Shown here piece after piece: positions 21,066-31,771 of a stretch of DNA of 64,000 nt; positions within the stretch are counted from its first letter, which is position 1; each line of letters opens with the position of its first letter. The translations under genes and the position numbers were made by a program. Origin of the DNA: Ascoidea asiatica (Eukaryota; Ascomycota; Saccharomycetes; Ascoideales; Ascoideaceae); contig BCKQ01000003.1 of NCBI GenBank assembly GCA_001600695.1, positions 1,339,934 to 1,403,933 on the forward strand, in the 5' to 3' direction. Below the pieces are notes generated by a model. The model did no database searches. It saw nothing but the letters and a program-made list of their open reading frames with translations, and was not told the origin of the DNA.

Positions 21066-23852
21066 CTATATGATACTTATAGGAACAATTGAAGGTCTTC
21101 CATGGGCACATTGGAAAGGTAACAAACAAGCTTTCAAACTATTTAATATCGATTCACACTCAGATTTGTTTAATGAATCTCCAAACATGATAGCAGATCT
21201 ACATGCCTTTGAATTTAAAGAATCAATTATTACTTTTGGCATAAATCTTAATTCATTGAGCCATTTATCTAATACATAATCATCTTTCTCTCGATATTCT
21301 ATAGAAAATTTATTTTTTTCCATTAAAGAATAACCATGTTCCAATAAACTTCTTTTAACAAATTCAGTATCTTTATTAGTAATTTTATCCATTAATACGA
21401 ATGGTAAATGAGTAACAGAAATTGAACAATTTGAAGAATTTAATTTAGAATCATTATTTAGAGTGAAATCAAACCCCCAAAATTGAAAATCTTTTAAATA
21501 ATTTTTTAATATTTCAAGTTCATTAAGAGATATAGGAAATGAAATAGGATTATTTAATTTTCTAGAAACTTTATCTTTGAAATCTTTTAAAGAAATAATA
21601 AAATTTTTAAATAATTCTTCAACTTTTATTCTTTCATCACAAGCATGCTGATCTGCGACTAATAAAATTATTTTTTTATCTCTTACTAATTTAACTAAAA
21701 TAAATTTATTATCGAATTGAGAAATAACTTTTAAATTACTAATATCTTCTTTTTTAAGTTGAAAATTATTTTGAGAATTTAAATTAGATTCTGAGTCGAA
21801 ATCTTGAAAATATTTTGATTCATTAGGTAATTTTAAATAATTACTTTTAAATCCATTATTTTCTTTATTATCGTTTTTATTATCATTACAATTTGTACAT
21901 ATATGTTTATGGTTATAATTTGCTTTGAATTTAACATTTTCAAGTTTTGGTCTTGTAATTAATTTATCAGTTTTAAATACTTGATTATTATTATAGTTAT
22001 TATTATTATAATTTTTATCAATATTCAATTGAGATTTGATATTTAATTGATTATTGTTTATCAAATTCAAATCATATTTTTTAATTTCCCAGCGACCATT
22101 TAATTCTTTTGGAATAATTTTTGCACTTTTTATTTTAGAATTGAAAAATAAACTAACTGATTTTTTTTTAATTTTTTTACTTAAAATTGTGAAACTTTTA
22201 TCAGTATTTAATTTTCTATTTACATGTCTTTTATTTAAATTTGAAGTATGAATAGATTTTTTTATTTTCTTTTTACTCTTGTTTTCTTTATTTATTTCAA
22301 ATTGATTTTCATTTTCTGAATCAATTTCATTCTCACTTTCATTTTGAGCTTGTGAATCAATCTTTAACTGGTTTTCTAAATTATTATCTAAATTATTATC
22401 TAAATTATTATCTAAATTATTATCTAAATTATTATCTAAATCATTATCTGAATCAGTTTTTGAATCAGTCTCATTATCACTTTTTAAATCATTAGAAACA
22501 GAATCAAATTTTCTTTTAAGATTAATACCTTTTGAATAATTTTTAGTTTTATAACCATGATGTTTTAAGAATTGTTTTAAAACATTTAAAATTAAATAAA
22601 TTATATCTGAATTTAAATTATTTAAGAAATTAATATCAATTGAGTCTGAAGTTGAAATTTTTAAAATAAAAACTGGAAATCTTGAAAATGATTTTGATTT
22701 TGAATTATTTGAACCATAAATATGATAAGGAAGTTTAAAATTTTGAGGAGAAATTTGTTTTTGAATTGGAGATATAAATAAATTTTGAAAATTATTTAAA
22801 TAACCGAAATTTGAAGATTTAAAAATAGAATTAATTTTAGAATAAATTAAATTTGAATTATTATTAATTAAAATATTATTAATATAAATAAATTGAAATT
22901 TTTTTGATTGAATTGGAATTGTTGAAATTATACCAATTAATTTAAAAGATTTAAAAAAAGCAGATAAATTTTGAAAATTTTTAATTAAAGAAATTCCAAA
23001 AATTGAATTTAAAATTTTAATCAATGAATTTGAATTTGAATTTGTATTTGTATTTGTATTTGTATTTGGATTTGAATTTAAATTATTTTGATTATGATTA
23101 TAATTATTAATTAATTGAATATTTGAAGTTGAAATGAAATTTTTAACAATTAATGAATTTATATTATTATTAATATTTTTAATTAAATGATTAAATAAAA
23201 TTAATCTAATATTATCAATTTTTTTTAAATTTGATAATTTTAAATATTGAAATTGTCTTACAGGTAAATTATAAAAAAGATTATTAATAATAATTATTGT
23301 ACCAGAATTTGGAATTAAATTAGAAATTGAATTAAAAGTAAAAGAAATTGGAATATTAAATTTATTTTTAAAAAAATTATTTAAGATTTTAATTTTTGAA
23401 TTTGAAATTAAATTTAAAAATTGATCATTATTAAAATATTGAATTGAAGAAATGGTATTATCATTGTTGTTATTATTATTTGGTAATAATTTTGTAAAAT
23501 TTCCATTGATAAAAGATTTTATATAAGTTGAATTATAATCTTTTGATTTTGAGATTATGAATAAATTTTCAGAATTTTTTATAATTGAATGTAATGAAGT
23601 ATATGAATTTTCTAAATTTTCTAAGATTATTGGAGAAATTCCAATTCCATCATCTTTTAAAATTAAACTTAAGTTATTTAAATTTAATATTAATTTTAAA
23701 TTCAAATTTATATTTGAATTTGAATTTAAATTTTGAGTAAAATTTAAAATTTCTTTAATTACAATATTAATTGAATTTATTTTATATTCAGAAGTTATTA
23801 AAGAAGCTAAATCATCATCTAAAGATTTTATAATCTGATTAGATTCAGTCAT
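21066..23852 (-). CDS. MLH3: DNA mismatch repair protein Mlh3 (MutL gamma subunit)
   Basis: Mlh3 with Mlh1 forms the MutL-gamma endonuclease, which resolves meiotic crossover intermediates. The 928-residue product has the N-terminal MutL-like part (KDDGIGIS near 66, LYNLPVRQFQYLK near 194, FIYINNIL), a long variable Asn/Asp/Lys-rich linker with an LDNN repeat, and a conserved C-terminal domain. The endonuclease motif DQHACDERIKVEE near 732-744 fits DQHA(X)2E(X)4E. The end has SKACRSAIMFGDSLNKSECE and FQCAHGRPSIVP, both zinc/active-site elements of Mlh3. Odd: the N-terminal GHKL ATPase is degraded. The Mg-binding Asn after KEI is displaced and the ATP lid with the GFRGEAL-type motif is missing, leaving YTSLHSI. 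The length is larger than the 715 residues of S. cerevisiae, mostly linker. Confidence 0.9.
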   Translation of the reverse strand: MTESNQIIKSLDDDLASLITSEYKINSINIVIKEILNFTQNLNSNSNINLNLKLILNLNNLSLILKDDGIGISPIILENLENSYTSLHSIIKNSENLFIISKSKDYNSTYIKSFINGNFTKLLPNNNNNNDNTISSIQYFNNDQFLNLISNSKIKILNNFFKNKFNIPISFTFNSISNLIPNSGTIIIINNLFYNLPVRQFQYLKLSNLKKIDNIRLILFNHLIKNINNNINSLIVKNFISTSNIQLINNYNHNQNNLNSNPNTNTNTNTNSNSNSLIKILNSIFGISLIKNFQNLSAFFKSFKLIGIISTIPIQSKKFQFIYINNILINNNSNLIYSKINSIFKSSNFGYLNNFQNLFISPIQKQISPQNFKLPYHIYGSNNSKSKSFSRFPVFILKISTSDSIDINFLNNLNSDIIYLILNVLKQFLKHHGYKTKNYSKGINLKRKFDSVSNDLKSDNETDSKTDSDNDLDNNLDNNLDNNLDNNLDNNLENQLKIDSQAQNESENEIDSENENQFEINKENKSKKKIKKSIHTSNLNKRHVNRKLNTDKSFTILSKKIKKKSVSLFFNSKIKSAKIIPKELNGRWEIKKYDLNLINNNQLNIKSQLNIDKNYNNNNYNNNQVFKTDKLITRPKLENVKFKANYNHKHICTNCNDNKNDNKENNGFKSNYLKLPNESKYFQDFDSESNLNSQNNFQLKKEDISNLKVISQFDNKFILVKLVRDKKIILLVADQHACDERIKVEELFKNFIISLKDFKDKVSRKLNNPISFPISLNELEILKNYLKDFQFWGFDFTLNNDSKLNSSNCSISVTHLPFVLMDKITNKDTEFVKRSLLEHGYSLMEKNKFSIEYREKDDYVLDKWLNELRFMPKVIIDSLNSKACRSAIMFGDSLNKSECESILNSLKACLLPFQCAHGRPSIVPISII

Positions 23853-24819
23853 TGGAACTTAAATAGTTATATATGATGATATTTGATAATAAATTCTAAA
23901 AACAAAATCATTATTATATAAGAATATAAGATATAAAATTTAAATTGAGAAGAATAGAAATGACATTGAAAAGGAATTTCAAAGTACAAACTTGAAAATG
24001 TATCTATTGATGATTCTTTGATTGATTCTTAGTATTCAATCCAGTGTTTGAATTGAATTGAATTGAATTGAATTGAATAACTGAACAGTCTTTTGATTAA
24101 TGATTATTTGATTAAATATATTGTTGGTTATTGTTTATTTATTTATTTATTGTTTGTTGATTCAAATCTTTTAATTGCTTTAATTGCCATTTACACAAAA
24201 TAAACTTTTCATTCCATCCACAAAGATGGTAGACGTATGGTGGTGTGAATTACTGCACCAGTACATCCAGACGCACCACTGCACATCATAAAACATGACC
24301 CACTGTCCTGGTAATTAAAATCATTTCACCTTAAATCCGAAACTTCCGATCATCTCCGACTGGCTGGAAAATACGACTACGGCCAGAACTTTGACTTGAG
24401 TTCAGCAGATTTCTTACTGCCACTACGTAATTGAAAGATTAAACAAGCTTTTCAGAATCTCTTTAATTTACACTCTAAATCGACAACTATTTATTTATTA
24501 TTTATTATTTATCATTTATTTATTGTTTATTATTTTGTTGGTCTTTTCGGTGTCATCTGACACTGCAAAGCAATTTAATTCTATTTAGTTATTCAATTCA
24601 ATTCAATTCTTTGTTTTAAGTCTCTCAAAGTTTTATTACTAAGCATTTAAACTCAGAGAAAATAATATAAATACCATTCCAATTCTTCCATTTTATTCTA
24701 TTCAGAAACATACTCACTTCAATTCAATTTCAATTTCACTTCAATTCAATTCAATTCAATTCAATTGAGGTTCTTTTTCAAATAAATATCAAATAAAATT
24801 TCTTTAACTATTAATAATC
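23853..24819. other. Divergent promoter region MLH3 / aldo-keto reductase
   Basis: 967 bases between divergent genes. GAATT pentamer repeats lie at about 24050-24077 and AATTC repeats at about 24740-24766. A GC-richer patch runs from about 24220 to 24425. No gene or RNA is seen. Confidence 0.55.
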
Positions 24820-25725
24820 ATGACAGAATATTATACATTGAATGATGGAAATAAAATTCCAGTTATTGGTTTTGGTACATGGCAAGCAAGTCCAGAAGAT
24901 GCTTATAATTCTGTTTTAAATGCAATAAAATCTGGTTATAGACATATTGATACTGCTCTTGTTTATGGTAATGAAAAAGATGTTGGTAAAGCAATAAAAG
25001 ATTCTGGAATTTCAAGAGATAAATTATTTATTACAACTAAATTATGGTGTACTTATTATAATAATGTTGAAAATGCTTTAAATTTAAGTTTATCAAATCT
25101 TGGTTTAGATTATATTGATTTATATTTAATTCATTGGCCTATTGGTATGAATTCTGGTAATGATCCAAATAATTTATTTCCAATGAAATCAAATGGTTCA
25201 AGAGATATTATTGAAAATTGGAATTATATTAATACTTATTTACAATTACAAGAATTACCAAAATCTGGTAAAGTTAAATCAATTGGTGTTTCAAATTATT
25301 CAATTTTAAAATTAAAAAATTTATTAAATAATTCAAATTTAAAAATTAAACCATGTATTAATCAAGTTGAAATTCATCCATATTTACCACAATCTGATTT
25401 AATTAAATTTTGTTCAAAAAATAATATTTTATTAGAAGCTTATAGTCCATTAGGTTCAACTGAATCTCCATTATTTAAACATAAAACAATAATTGAAATT
25501 GCAAAAAAAAATAATGTTACAACTGCTCAAGTTTTAATTTCTTGGGGTATTTCTAGAGGTTATGCTGTTTTACCAAAATCTATAACACCTTCAAGAATTG
25601 AATCAAATTTAAAATATTTTAAAATTTCAAAATCTGATGTTGAATTAATTAATCAAATTTCTAAAATTGAAGGAACTAAAAGATTTTGTAATCCTGATTT
25701 TGGTACTAATATCTTTGATGAATAA
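24820..25725 (+). CDS. NADPH-dependent aldo-keto reductase, Gcy1/Ypr1 type
   Basis: AKR3-type TIM-barrel reductase. Fungal relatives reduce glyceraldehyde, glycerol-derived or other small aldehydes and ketones with NADPH in the cytosol. The 301-residue length is standard. The catalytic tetrad is visible as Asp44 and Tyr49 (HIDTALVYGNE), Lys74 (FITTKLWC) and His105 (LYLIHWP). The cofactor pocket is marked by SIGVSNYS, NQVEIHPYLPQ, EAYSPLGS and the C-terminal LPKSITPSRIESNLK, whose Lys/Ser/Arg contact the 2'-phosphate of NADPH. It resembles Gcy1 and Ypr1 in wording such as WNYINTYLQLQELPKSGK. Substrate specificity cannot be read from sequence, so no symbol is given. Confidence 0.92.
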   Translation: MTEYYTLNDGNKIPVIGFGTWQASPEDAYNSVLNAIKSGYRHIDTALVYGNEKDVGKAIKDSGISRDKLFITTKLWCTYYNNVENALNLSLSNLGLDYIDLYLIHWPIGMNSGNDPNNLFPMKSNGSRDIIENWNYINTYLQLQELPKSGKVKSIGVSNYSILKLKNLLNNSNLKIKPCINQVEIHPYLPQSDLIKFCSKNNILLEAYSPLGSTESPLFKHKTIIEIAKKNNVTTAQVLISWGISRGYAVLPKSITPSRIESNLKYFKISKSDVELINQISKIEGTKRFCNPDFGTNIFDE

Positions 25726-26227
25726 TTATTTTAAATTTTCTATTTAACACTATTTCAATGCAAATATACATAAGTTTTTTATATAAACAATAGTCAATGA
25801 ATAATCACTCAATAAACACTTAAACACTCAACAGTTGATGTTTGCTTAAACGCTGAGGAAACAGAAAAATAAACAGTAGAACAGATCCGTAGACATCCAC
25901 GTACCGGATTTAGTACCCATCCGCTTATTATATTAACAGTTTATTTACTTATTTACTTATTTACTTATTTACTTATTTACTTATTTATTTACTTATTTAT
26001 TGATTGTTATTGAATATACGTTTATTTATTTATCTATTGAGTAATTGATGAATACATTATCAATGAATATATTCATAATTGAATTGAATGAAGAACATCA
26101 TTGATCAAATATATTATTAGTGGAATGCAAAAGATAACATAAAAATAATTAATCAATAATATTTAAAACGCTTTTTCAAATTTATCTTTTAATTCAAATT
26201 TTAATAATTATCATCAATTAAAATAAA
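25726..26227. other. Intergenic region aldo-keto reductase / SFI1
   Basis: Tandem genes. After the reductase there is a GC-richer stretch (about 25850-25925), then an 8-bp TTATTTAC minisatellite (about 25941-25998) and AT-rich leader of SFI1. No other gene is seen. Confidence 0.55.
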
Positions 26228-26245
26228 ATGACTATTTATAAATAA
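26228..26245 (+). promoter_or_regulatory. Upstream ORF whose stop overlaps the SFI1 start
   Basis: ATG at 26228 opens a five-codon frame ending in TAA at 26243-26245. The last A of that stop is the first A of the SFI1 ATG, giving TAATG. If transcribed, ribosomes starting here would have to reinitiate. Seen in sequence; the effect is inferred. Confidence 0.5.
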
Positions 26246-29200
26246 TGAATAATATTAAACAAAATGATTTCACCATTAATAATTTCAAAAACAGTTTTAT
26301 AAACTATGATGATGACAATAATAATGATAATAATGATAATAATGATAATAATGATAATGATGAACTTTTTAATAACAATTTATATAATTATAATATTAAA
26401 TCATTTTCAGATTCTAAAATTACTGAATTAATTAAAAAAGATCAATTTCTTTATTATGATAATACAAATAATAATGATAATCAAAAAATTAAAAATTTAG
26501 ATTCAGATTCTATTTTATCAAATAATATTAATAATAATATAAGTAATTCAAAAACGCTGAAACTTAAACAAAATGATGTTACTGATTTTAAACTTAATGA
26601 ATTTCAAAAAAATATTATAGATTCAAGTTTTCAAAAAATTTTAAAATTACAACAATCAAATTCAACTCAATCTTCAATTAATAATTCAATTAATAATAAT
26701 CAAAATGAAAAACTTGGAAAAAATGAAAAAATTAATAAAAATTCATATAATTCACTTGATTCAATAAATAATAATATTAATAATAATATTAATAATAATA
26801 TTAATAATAGTAATAATAATAATAATAATCGATTCAATTCAAATATTGATGATAATTTCTTTTTATCAACAAAAGGTAAAAAATATTTAGATTCAAGATC
26901 AAAACAATTAGTATTTAAAAAACCTTTATTACCATTTTTAATTAAACATTTTAATTGTAAAATTACAAATATTTATTCAATTAATCAATTTCAATCAATT
27001 TCAAAATTTAATATAAATTCAAATGTAAATTTAATATTTATACCAAATTCAAAAGATTTCTCATTTTATAGAGAATTTTGTGATATTTTTTATTTTTTTA
27101 TTCAATTTGATTTAGATTTTAATTCAATTTTAAATTTTCCAGAAATTTTATTTTTTTATATTAAAATTTTAATGAATTCTTCAATTGATCCAATTCAAGA
27201 TCAATTAATTTCTTATTTAATTGATTTTCTTAAAACTTTTAAAGATAATAAATTTAAAAATAATAAAAATAAACTTAAATTTAATCATTGGCCTGCTTTT
27301 TTACAATATATTTCAAGAATTTTTAATTTAAAATTATTACCTTCAATTTATAATTTTGATTCAATTATAACTTCCAACAATAATCAATCAAATATATCAA
27401 ATATTTCAGTAACTGACTTCAATAATAGTGAAAAAAGTAAAATTTCAATTTCTTTTTATACTGGAAATTCAATCTCTGATAGTATTCAAACTATAAATAT
27501 AGAATATTTATCAAATCCAATAAAATTATCAATATTTCTATATAATCAAAGACTTAAAATAATTTCTCCTTTTTTTAAAAAATGGTTCAAATTTTATAAA
27601 TTATCAATTTCTCTTTCAAATTTACTAAAAACTAAAAATAAAATTATTCAAAATAATTTTTTTTATAAATTTTTTTTATTAAAATTTAGTAAATTTAAAA
27701 AATTATCAAATATTGCAATTAAATTTAAAAATTTATCAAATTTAAGAAAAATATTTTCAATTTGGTTTAAGAAATTAATTTTTATTAAAAAATTATTAAT
27801 TAAATCTTCAAATTATTATGAAATTAAATTAAAATTTAAAATTTTTAGAACTGTTTGGCTTAATTCTTTAAATTGTTTTAAAGATCTTGAAAATATTTCT
27901 CAAAATAGAAGACTTTTAATAATTCAAAAAAAATATTATGATAAAATTTGGTTTACTTTCAAGACTAAAAAAAATATAGAATATATTAAAAAACTTAGAT
28001 TACATAACTATTATAAAAAAAATTTTAATGTTTGGTTCAAGAAATTTAAAATAGTCAAACAAATGAATGATGATTGTAGATTAATTGAATTAGCAATGGT
28101 TGGAGGTTCTTATTTCATTCAATGGAAATTTAAAAGTAAAAAATTGAAATTAAAAAGACTTGAAATATCTTCAATTTTAGATAATAATTTAAAGAAAAAA
28201 GTATTTGAAAAATTAAAATTTTCTCATAAACTTCAAAAATTAAAATTAGAAGTTATTGAGAAAAATAATTTCAACTTAAAAAAATTCATATTCCAAGAAT
28301 TTTTAATTAAAAGATTTCTAGAATCACAAATACTTAATAATTATTATATTGGAAAACCAAATATTCAAATTAAAGAAAAATACTTTAATCAATGGCTTAA
28401 TAATTTAAAATTATCTCAGAAGGTAAAAGAATTCAATAATAAAATTTTAAAAGCTAAATATCTTAAAAAATGGTGTTTAAATTCACAAGAATTAAAATTA
28501 TCAAAATATAATAATTTTAATTTACTTAAATTATATTTCAAAAAATGGAGATTAGCTAAAAACTATCAAAGTATTATAAATAAAGATCAGAATTTAACAA
28601 GTAAATATTATAAAATTTGGTTTAATAAATATTTAATAATAATTAATTTCAATATTCAAGCACTACAAATTTCAAATTATTTAACAGCGTCAAATTATTT
28701 TGCAAATATTTGGTATAAAAAATATATTAATTGGCAATATAATAATGAATATTGTAAAAAAATTTATTTAAAAAATTTTTTAAAAAATAAATTACTTAAA
28801 AATTATTATCTTAAACATGATGGATTAAAAATTAATCAATTGATAATTGAATCTAAAGTTTTATTTAATTTAAAACGAATATATTTTCAAAAAATGATAA
28901 TAAAATTTAAAATAAATCAAATGAATAAGTTAGTACTTAGGAAAAATTTTAAGATATGGAAAGATAAAATAAATATGATAAATATAATAAAAAAAGAAGC
29001 AGATAAGTATTATTTTAAAAATTTAAGTAAATCAGTAATTAATGTTTGGATTTCTAAAAACGAAAGGTATAAATCATTTGAAATTACAGCATTAAATTAT
29101 TATTCCGAAAGTTTGATTGAAAATATATTTAGAAATAATTTTTTAAAAATAATTTTAAAATCTCAAAATCTTGAATATAATTATAAAGAATTTACATATA

Positions 29201-30198
29201 GATTATTAGAGAATAAATTTCAAAAATGGAGTATGGAATATCTAAGATTTAGAAGAAATAATGATAATGCAGAATCATTTTTAAAAAGATGGAATAAAAA
29301 TAAATTAAAGAGAATATTTATTCTTTGGGTTAGAAAATCAGAAGAATTTAAAATTGATTTATTAGATCATCAGAATATTGATAAACAAATTGAAGGAGAA
29401 AATGAATTTGATGTTGATTATAATGAAGAAGATGATGATGAAGAAGATGAAGATACATCACCATCTAAAGAAAGAAGAGATAGAATATTCAAACAAAGAC
29501 TGAGTAGTTCAATTAATTCGTCAAATTTAAATTCAAATAGATCAAGATCATCAAATTCTATCAATCAAAGTAGAAGAAATATATCATCAAATTCTATTAA
29601 TCGAAGTAGAAGAAATATATCAGGAAATATATCAGGAAATATATCAGGAAATACATCAAGAAATTCAATAGGAAACATAACAGGAGATAGATCAAGAAAT
29701 ACATCAGGAAATATTTTAAGAGATGATTCCAAAATTCAAAGTGGAAACATAACTGGAAATATATCAGATTGGAGATTGAAACCTTTGAGATCATCATTAA
29801 AAAGTAGAGATGATATTAATATTAGTAATATGAATATGAATATGAACAATAATAATAATAATAACAATACGAATAACAATATGAATACAAATGATTTTAC
29901 AAAAACACCAAATACAGTTAGATTTAAAGATATTTCTACATTATTATTAACTCCAAGATCAGAAATGATTAGAAATAAAAAAATTGAAGAATTAAAAAAA
30001 TATTATAGTCGAAAAAATAATTCAAATGAAATTGATAATAGTATTTTACCAAATTTTAATTCCCCATCAATTATAAATAGTAGTAATATTAATGATTTAA
30101 ATACATCTATAAGAATACGAAATAATAATGAAACTCCATTTCTTTCAAGATCAAAACTAAATGATAATGATAGGTTTTTATCATCAAATAAAAAGTAA
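26245..30198 (+). CDS. SFI1: Sfi1, centrin-binding spindle pole body half-bridge protein
   Basis: Sfi1 forms long parallel filaments that bind centrin (Cdc31) along the spindle pole body half-bridge and controls its duplication. The 1317-residue product has an Asn/Asp-rich N-terminus (about 1-210), a compact region (about 220-430), and then a long helical part (about 435-1050) with roughly sixteen Trp-centred repeats such as FKKWFKFYKL, FSIWFKKLIF, FNVWFKKFK, FNQWLNNLK, FKKWRLAKN, FKIWKDKIN and LKRWNKNKLK, spaced about 25-40 residues apart. This is the Sfi1 repeat signature. The C-terminal 250 residues are acidic and then Ser/Asn/Arg-rich with a SGNIS-type repeat. They hold SP/TP dipeptides such as LLTPRSE, which may be Cdk sites as in yeast Sfi1. 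Longer than S. cerevisiae Sfi1 (946) because of low-complexity ends. Confidence 0.88.
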   Translation: MNNIKQNDFTINNFKNSFINYDDDNNNDNNDNNDNNDNDELFNNNLYNYNIKSFSDSKITELIKKDQFLYYDNTNNNDNQKIKNLDSDSILSNNINNNISNSKTLKLKQNDVTDFKLNEFQKNIIDSSFQKILKLQQSNSTQSSINNSINNNQNEKLGKNEKINKNSYNSLDSINNNINNNINNNINNSNNNNNNRFNSNIDDNFFLSTKGKKYLDSRSKQLVFKKPLLPFLIKHFNCKITNIYSINQFQSISKFNINSNVNLIFIPNSKDFSFYREFCDIFYFFIQFDLDFNSILNFPEILFFYIKILMNSSIDPIQDQLISYLIDFLKTFKDNKFKNNKNKLKFNHWPAFLQYISRIFNLKLLPSIYNFDSIITSNNNQSNISNISVTDFNNSEKSKISISFYTGNSISDSIQTINIEYLSNPIKLSIFLYNQRLKIISPFFKKWFKFYKLSISLSNLLKTKNKIIQNNFFYKFFLLKFSKFKKLSNIAIKFKNLSNLRKIFSIWFKKLIFIKKLLIKSSNYYEIKLKFKIFRTVWLNSLNCFKDLENISQNRRLLIIQKKYYDKIWFTFKTKKNIEYIKKLRLHNYYKKNFNVWFKKFKIVKQMNDDCRLIELAMVGGSYFIQWKFKSKKLKLKRLEISSILDNNLKKKVFEKLKFSHKLQKLKLEVIEKNNFNLKKFIFQEFLIKRFLESQILNNYYIGKPNIQIKEKYFNQWLNNLKLSQKVKEFNNKILKAKYLKKWCLNSQELKLSKYNNFNLLKLYFKKWRLAKNYQSIINKDQNLTSKYYKIWFNKYLIIINFNIQALQISNYLTASNYFANIWYKKYINWQYNNEYCKKIYLKNFLKNKLLKNYYLKHDGLKINQLIIESKVLFNLKRIYFQKMIIKFKINQMNKLVLRKNFKIWKDKINMINIIKKEADKYYFKNLSKSVINVWISKNERYKSFEITALNYYSESLIENIFRNNFLKIILKSQNLEYNYKEFTYRLLENKFQKWSMEYLRFRRNNDNAESFLKRWNKNKLKRIFILWVRKSEEFKIDLLDHQNIDKQIEGENEFDVDYNEEDDDEEDEDTSPSKERRDRIFKQRLSSSINSSNLNSNRSRSSNSINQSRRNISSNSINRSRRNISGNISGNISGNTSRNSIGNITGDRSRNTSGNILRDDSKIQSGNITGNISDWRLKPLRSSLKSRDDINISNMNMNMNNNNNNNNTNNNMNTNDFTKTPNTVRFKDISTLLLTPRSEMIRNKKIEELKKYYSRKNNSNEIDNSILPNFNSPSIINSSNINDLNTSIRIRNNNETPFLSRSKLNDNDRFLSSNKK

Positions 30199-30551
30199 GA
30201 AAGAAAAGTAAAAATAATTTATGATATTTTCGAGATAAAGAATATAGTTTAAAGATATAATTGCTAATTTATTACGCGGTGAGTTGATTTTAGAAACAAA
30301 GGTATTAAATTCGCTTGAAGGTAGTTTTTAGTAGTTATATTATAATTATAAATGTTATATATATATCATATATATATATATCATATACAGTATATGCATA
30401 ATATATGTATATAATAAGAGTATAATATATACTAAATGTAAATTATATATTATAGATTGTATATTATATATATATATATATAAGGGATTTATAGGATTAA
30501 TAAAGTGTAAGTCGTAAGATAAAAAGATGAGTAATAATATTAGAATTAGAT
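30199..30551. other. Convergent 3' region SFI1 / SMT3
   Basis: Extremely AT-rich, with alternating TATA blocks (about 30355-30485) able to form hairpins. No gene is seen; these are the 3' regions of the two convergent genes. Confidence 0.6.
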
Positions 30552-30866
30552 TCAAATAAGATTACCACCAATTTGTTCACGATGGGCTTCAATAACATCA
30601 CCATCTTCTAAATCTAAACTATCAGGAGTATCATCAGCATTAACTCTTTCACCATCACTTAAAAATCTTAAACTTTCTATAGATTTACCTTGTCTTTTAC
30701 AAAAAGCCTCCATTAATCTTTTCATTGGAGTTGATCTTTTAATTTTAAAATATATTTCACTTGAACCATCACTAACTTTTAAATTAATATGAGTTTCTGA
30801 TTTAACATCAGGTTTTTGATCATCAGTTGGAGGAGGTACAGTTGCATCAGTTGGACCTTCAGACAT
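30552..30866 (-). CDS. SMT3: SUMO (ubiquitin-like modifier Smt3)
   Basis: SUMO is conjugated to lysines of nuclear proteins by Aos1/Uba2 and Ubc9. The 104-residue precursor has a flexible acidic N-terminus (1-22), a ubiquitin-like fold (about 24-98) with [36 protein letters not shown] and [19 protein letters not shown], and the processing site Gly-Gly at 100-101. The three-residue tail NLI would be removed by the Ulp1 protease; S. cerevisiae has a different three-residue tail. There is no intron. Upstream lies a promoter region with a GC patch and a Reb1-like site. Confidence 0.97.
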   Translation of the reverse strand: MSEGPTDATVPPPTDDQKPDVKSETHINLKVSDGSSEIYFKIKRSTPMKRLMEAFCKRQGKSIESLRFLSDGERVNADDTPDSLDLEDGDVIEAHREQIGGNLI

Positions 30867-31771
30867 TATTAAAAGTATTTAAAGAGTTGTTGATATAATT
30901 AATTTTATTTAATTTACTTTACTTGATAAAAATTAATACAATTTTCACGAATTTTCACAAAAATATCCAATCAGAAAATAAAAGACAAAGAATAAAGCGC
31001 TGACTGAGTGTTTTATATGATTATAATATTGAATAGATACAGTAAAGTAAATGTAATTGCTTGTTGGTTATAATATCTCTAGGATCTAGAAGAAGCAGTT
31101 TTAAAGTAAACCAAGAAGTTTTGCAGATGGAGCAGAAGAATCAAAGCCAGTTGAAATACACTGCCAAGGGGAGCTCTGTCTGGGGCCAGATCCGCACCGT
31201 GGGTTTCCGTTTATTTCCGGGGCTATTTCAAGGTTTTTCCGTGGGTTTTCCACTGCTTTGCAATGTTTTTCCGCGGTTGCGCATCTCGAAAACAGAAACA
31301 GAAACAAAAACAGAAATAAGAAGAAAAAATAAAAACAATCGAAAAAATGTTGAAATTTTTAAAAAACAACGCGACAGTCAGGTGACTAAACATTTTACTG
31401 GCGGGTAATCTAAAAAAAGAAATATTTTTTAAAAAAAAACAAAACACGTGTTGATTTACTTTAGACCACTTTGTCCTCGGTTTATGTTTCAAAAGTATTA
31501 CTACTTTGGGAATTAGAGACCTATTTTTGTGATTGGAGAGAAGTTTATTAACACAATTGAAGAAGTAAATAGTTTAATAAAATATTTTGAAAAATTAAAT
31601 TTCGTTTATTGATATCATACAAAATAGAAGCTAAATCAAGAATCAAAAGCTATAAAGTATAAAAAAAAATAGAGCAGAAAAAAATCAAGTAGGAGAAATT
31701 AAGGAAAATGTATAAAAAGTAAAAATTAAAAATTTAGGATTATATTATAAGAAAAAAAATTATTTTTAAAT
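30867..31771. other. SMT3 upstream region / permease 3' region
   Basis: Both genes are on the minus strand. It contains a GC patch (about 31125-31290), a Reb1-like and an E-box motif, and AT-rich sequence near the permease end. Open frames on both strands across the GC patch have no recognisable protein features and I do not call them. Confidence 0.5.
31402..31408 (-). promoter_or_regulatory. Reb1-like site upstream of SMT3
   Basis: CGGGTAA, that is TTACCCG on the minus strand, about 535 bases upstream of the SMT3 start and next to a GC patch. A CACGTG E-box follows at 31445-31450. Motif match only. Confidence 0.35.

Noticed and set aside
31061-31492. Overlapping frames on both strands upstream of SMT3
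   Set aside because: Both strands are open because of GC-rich and purine-rich content; no conserved features.
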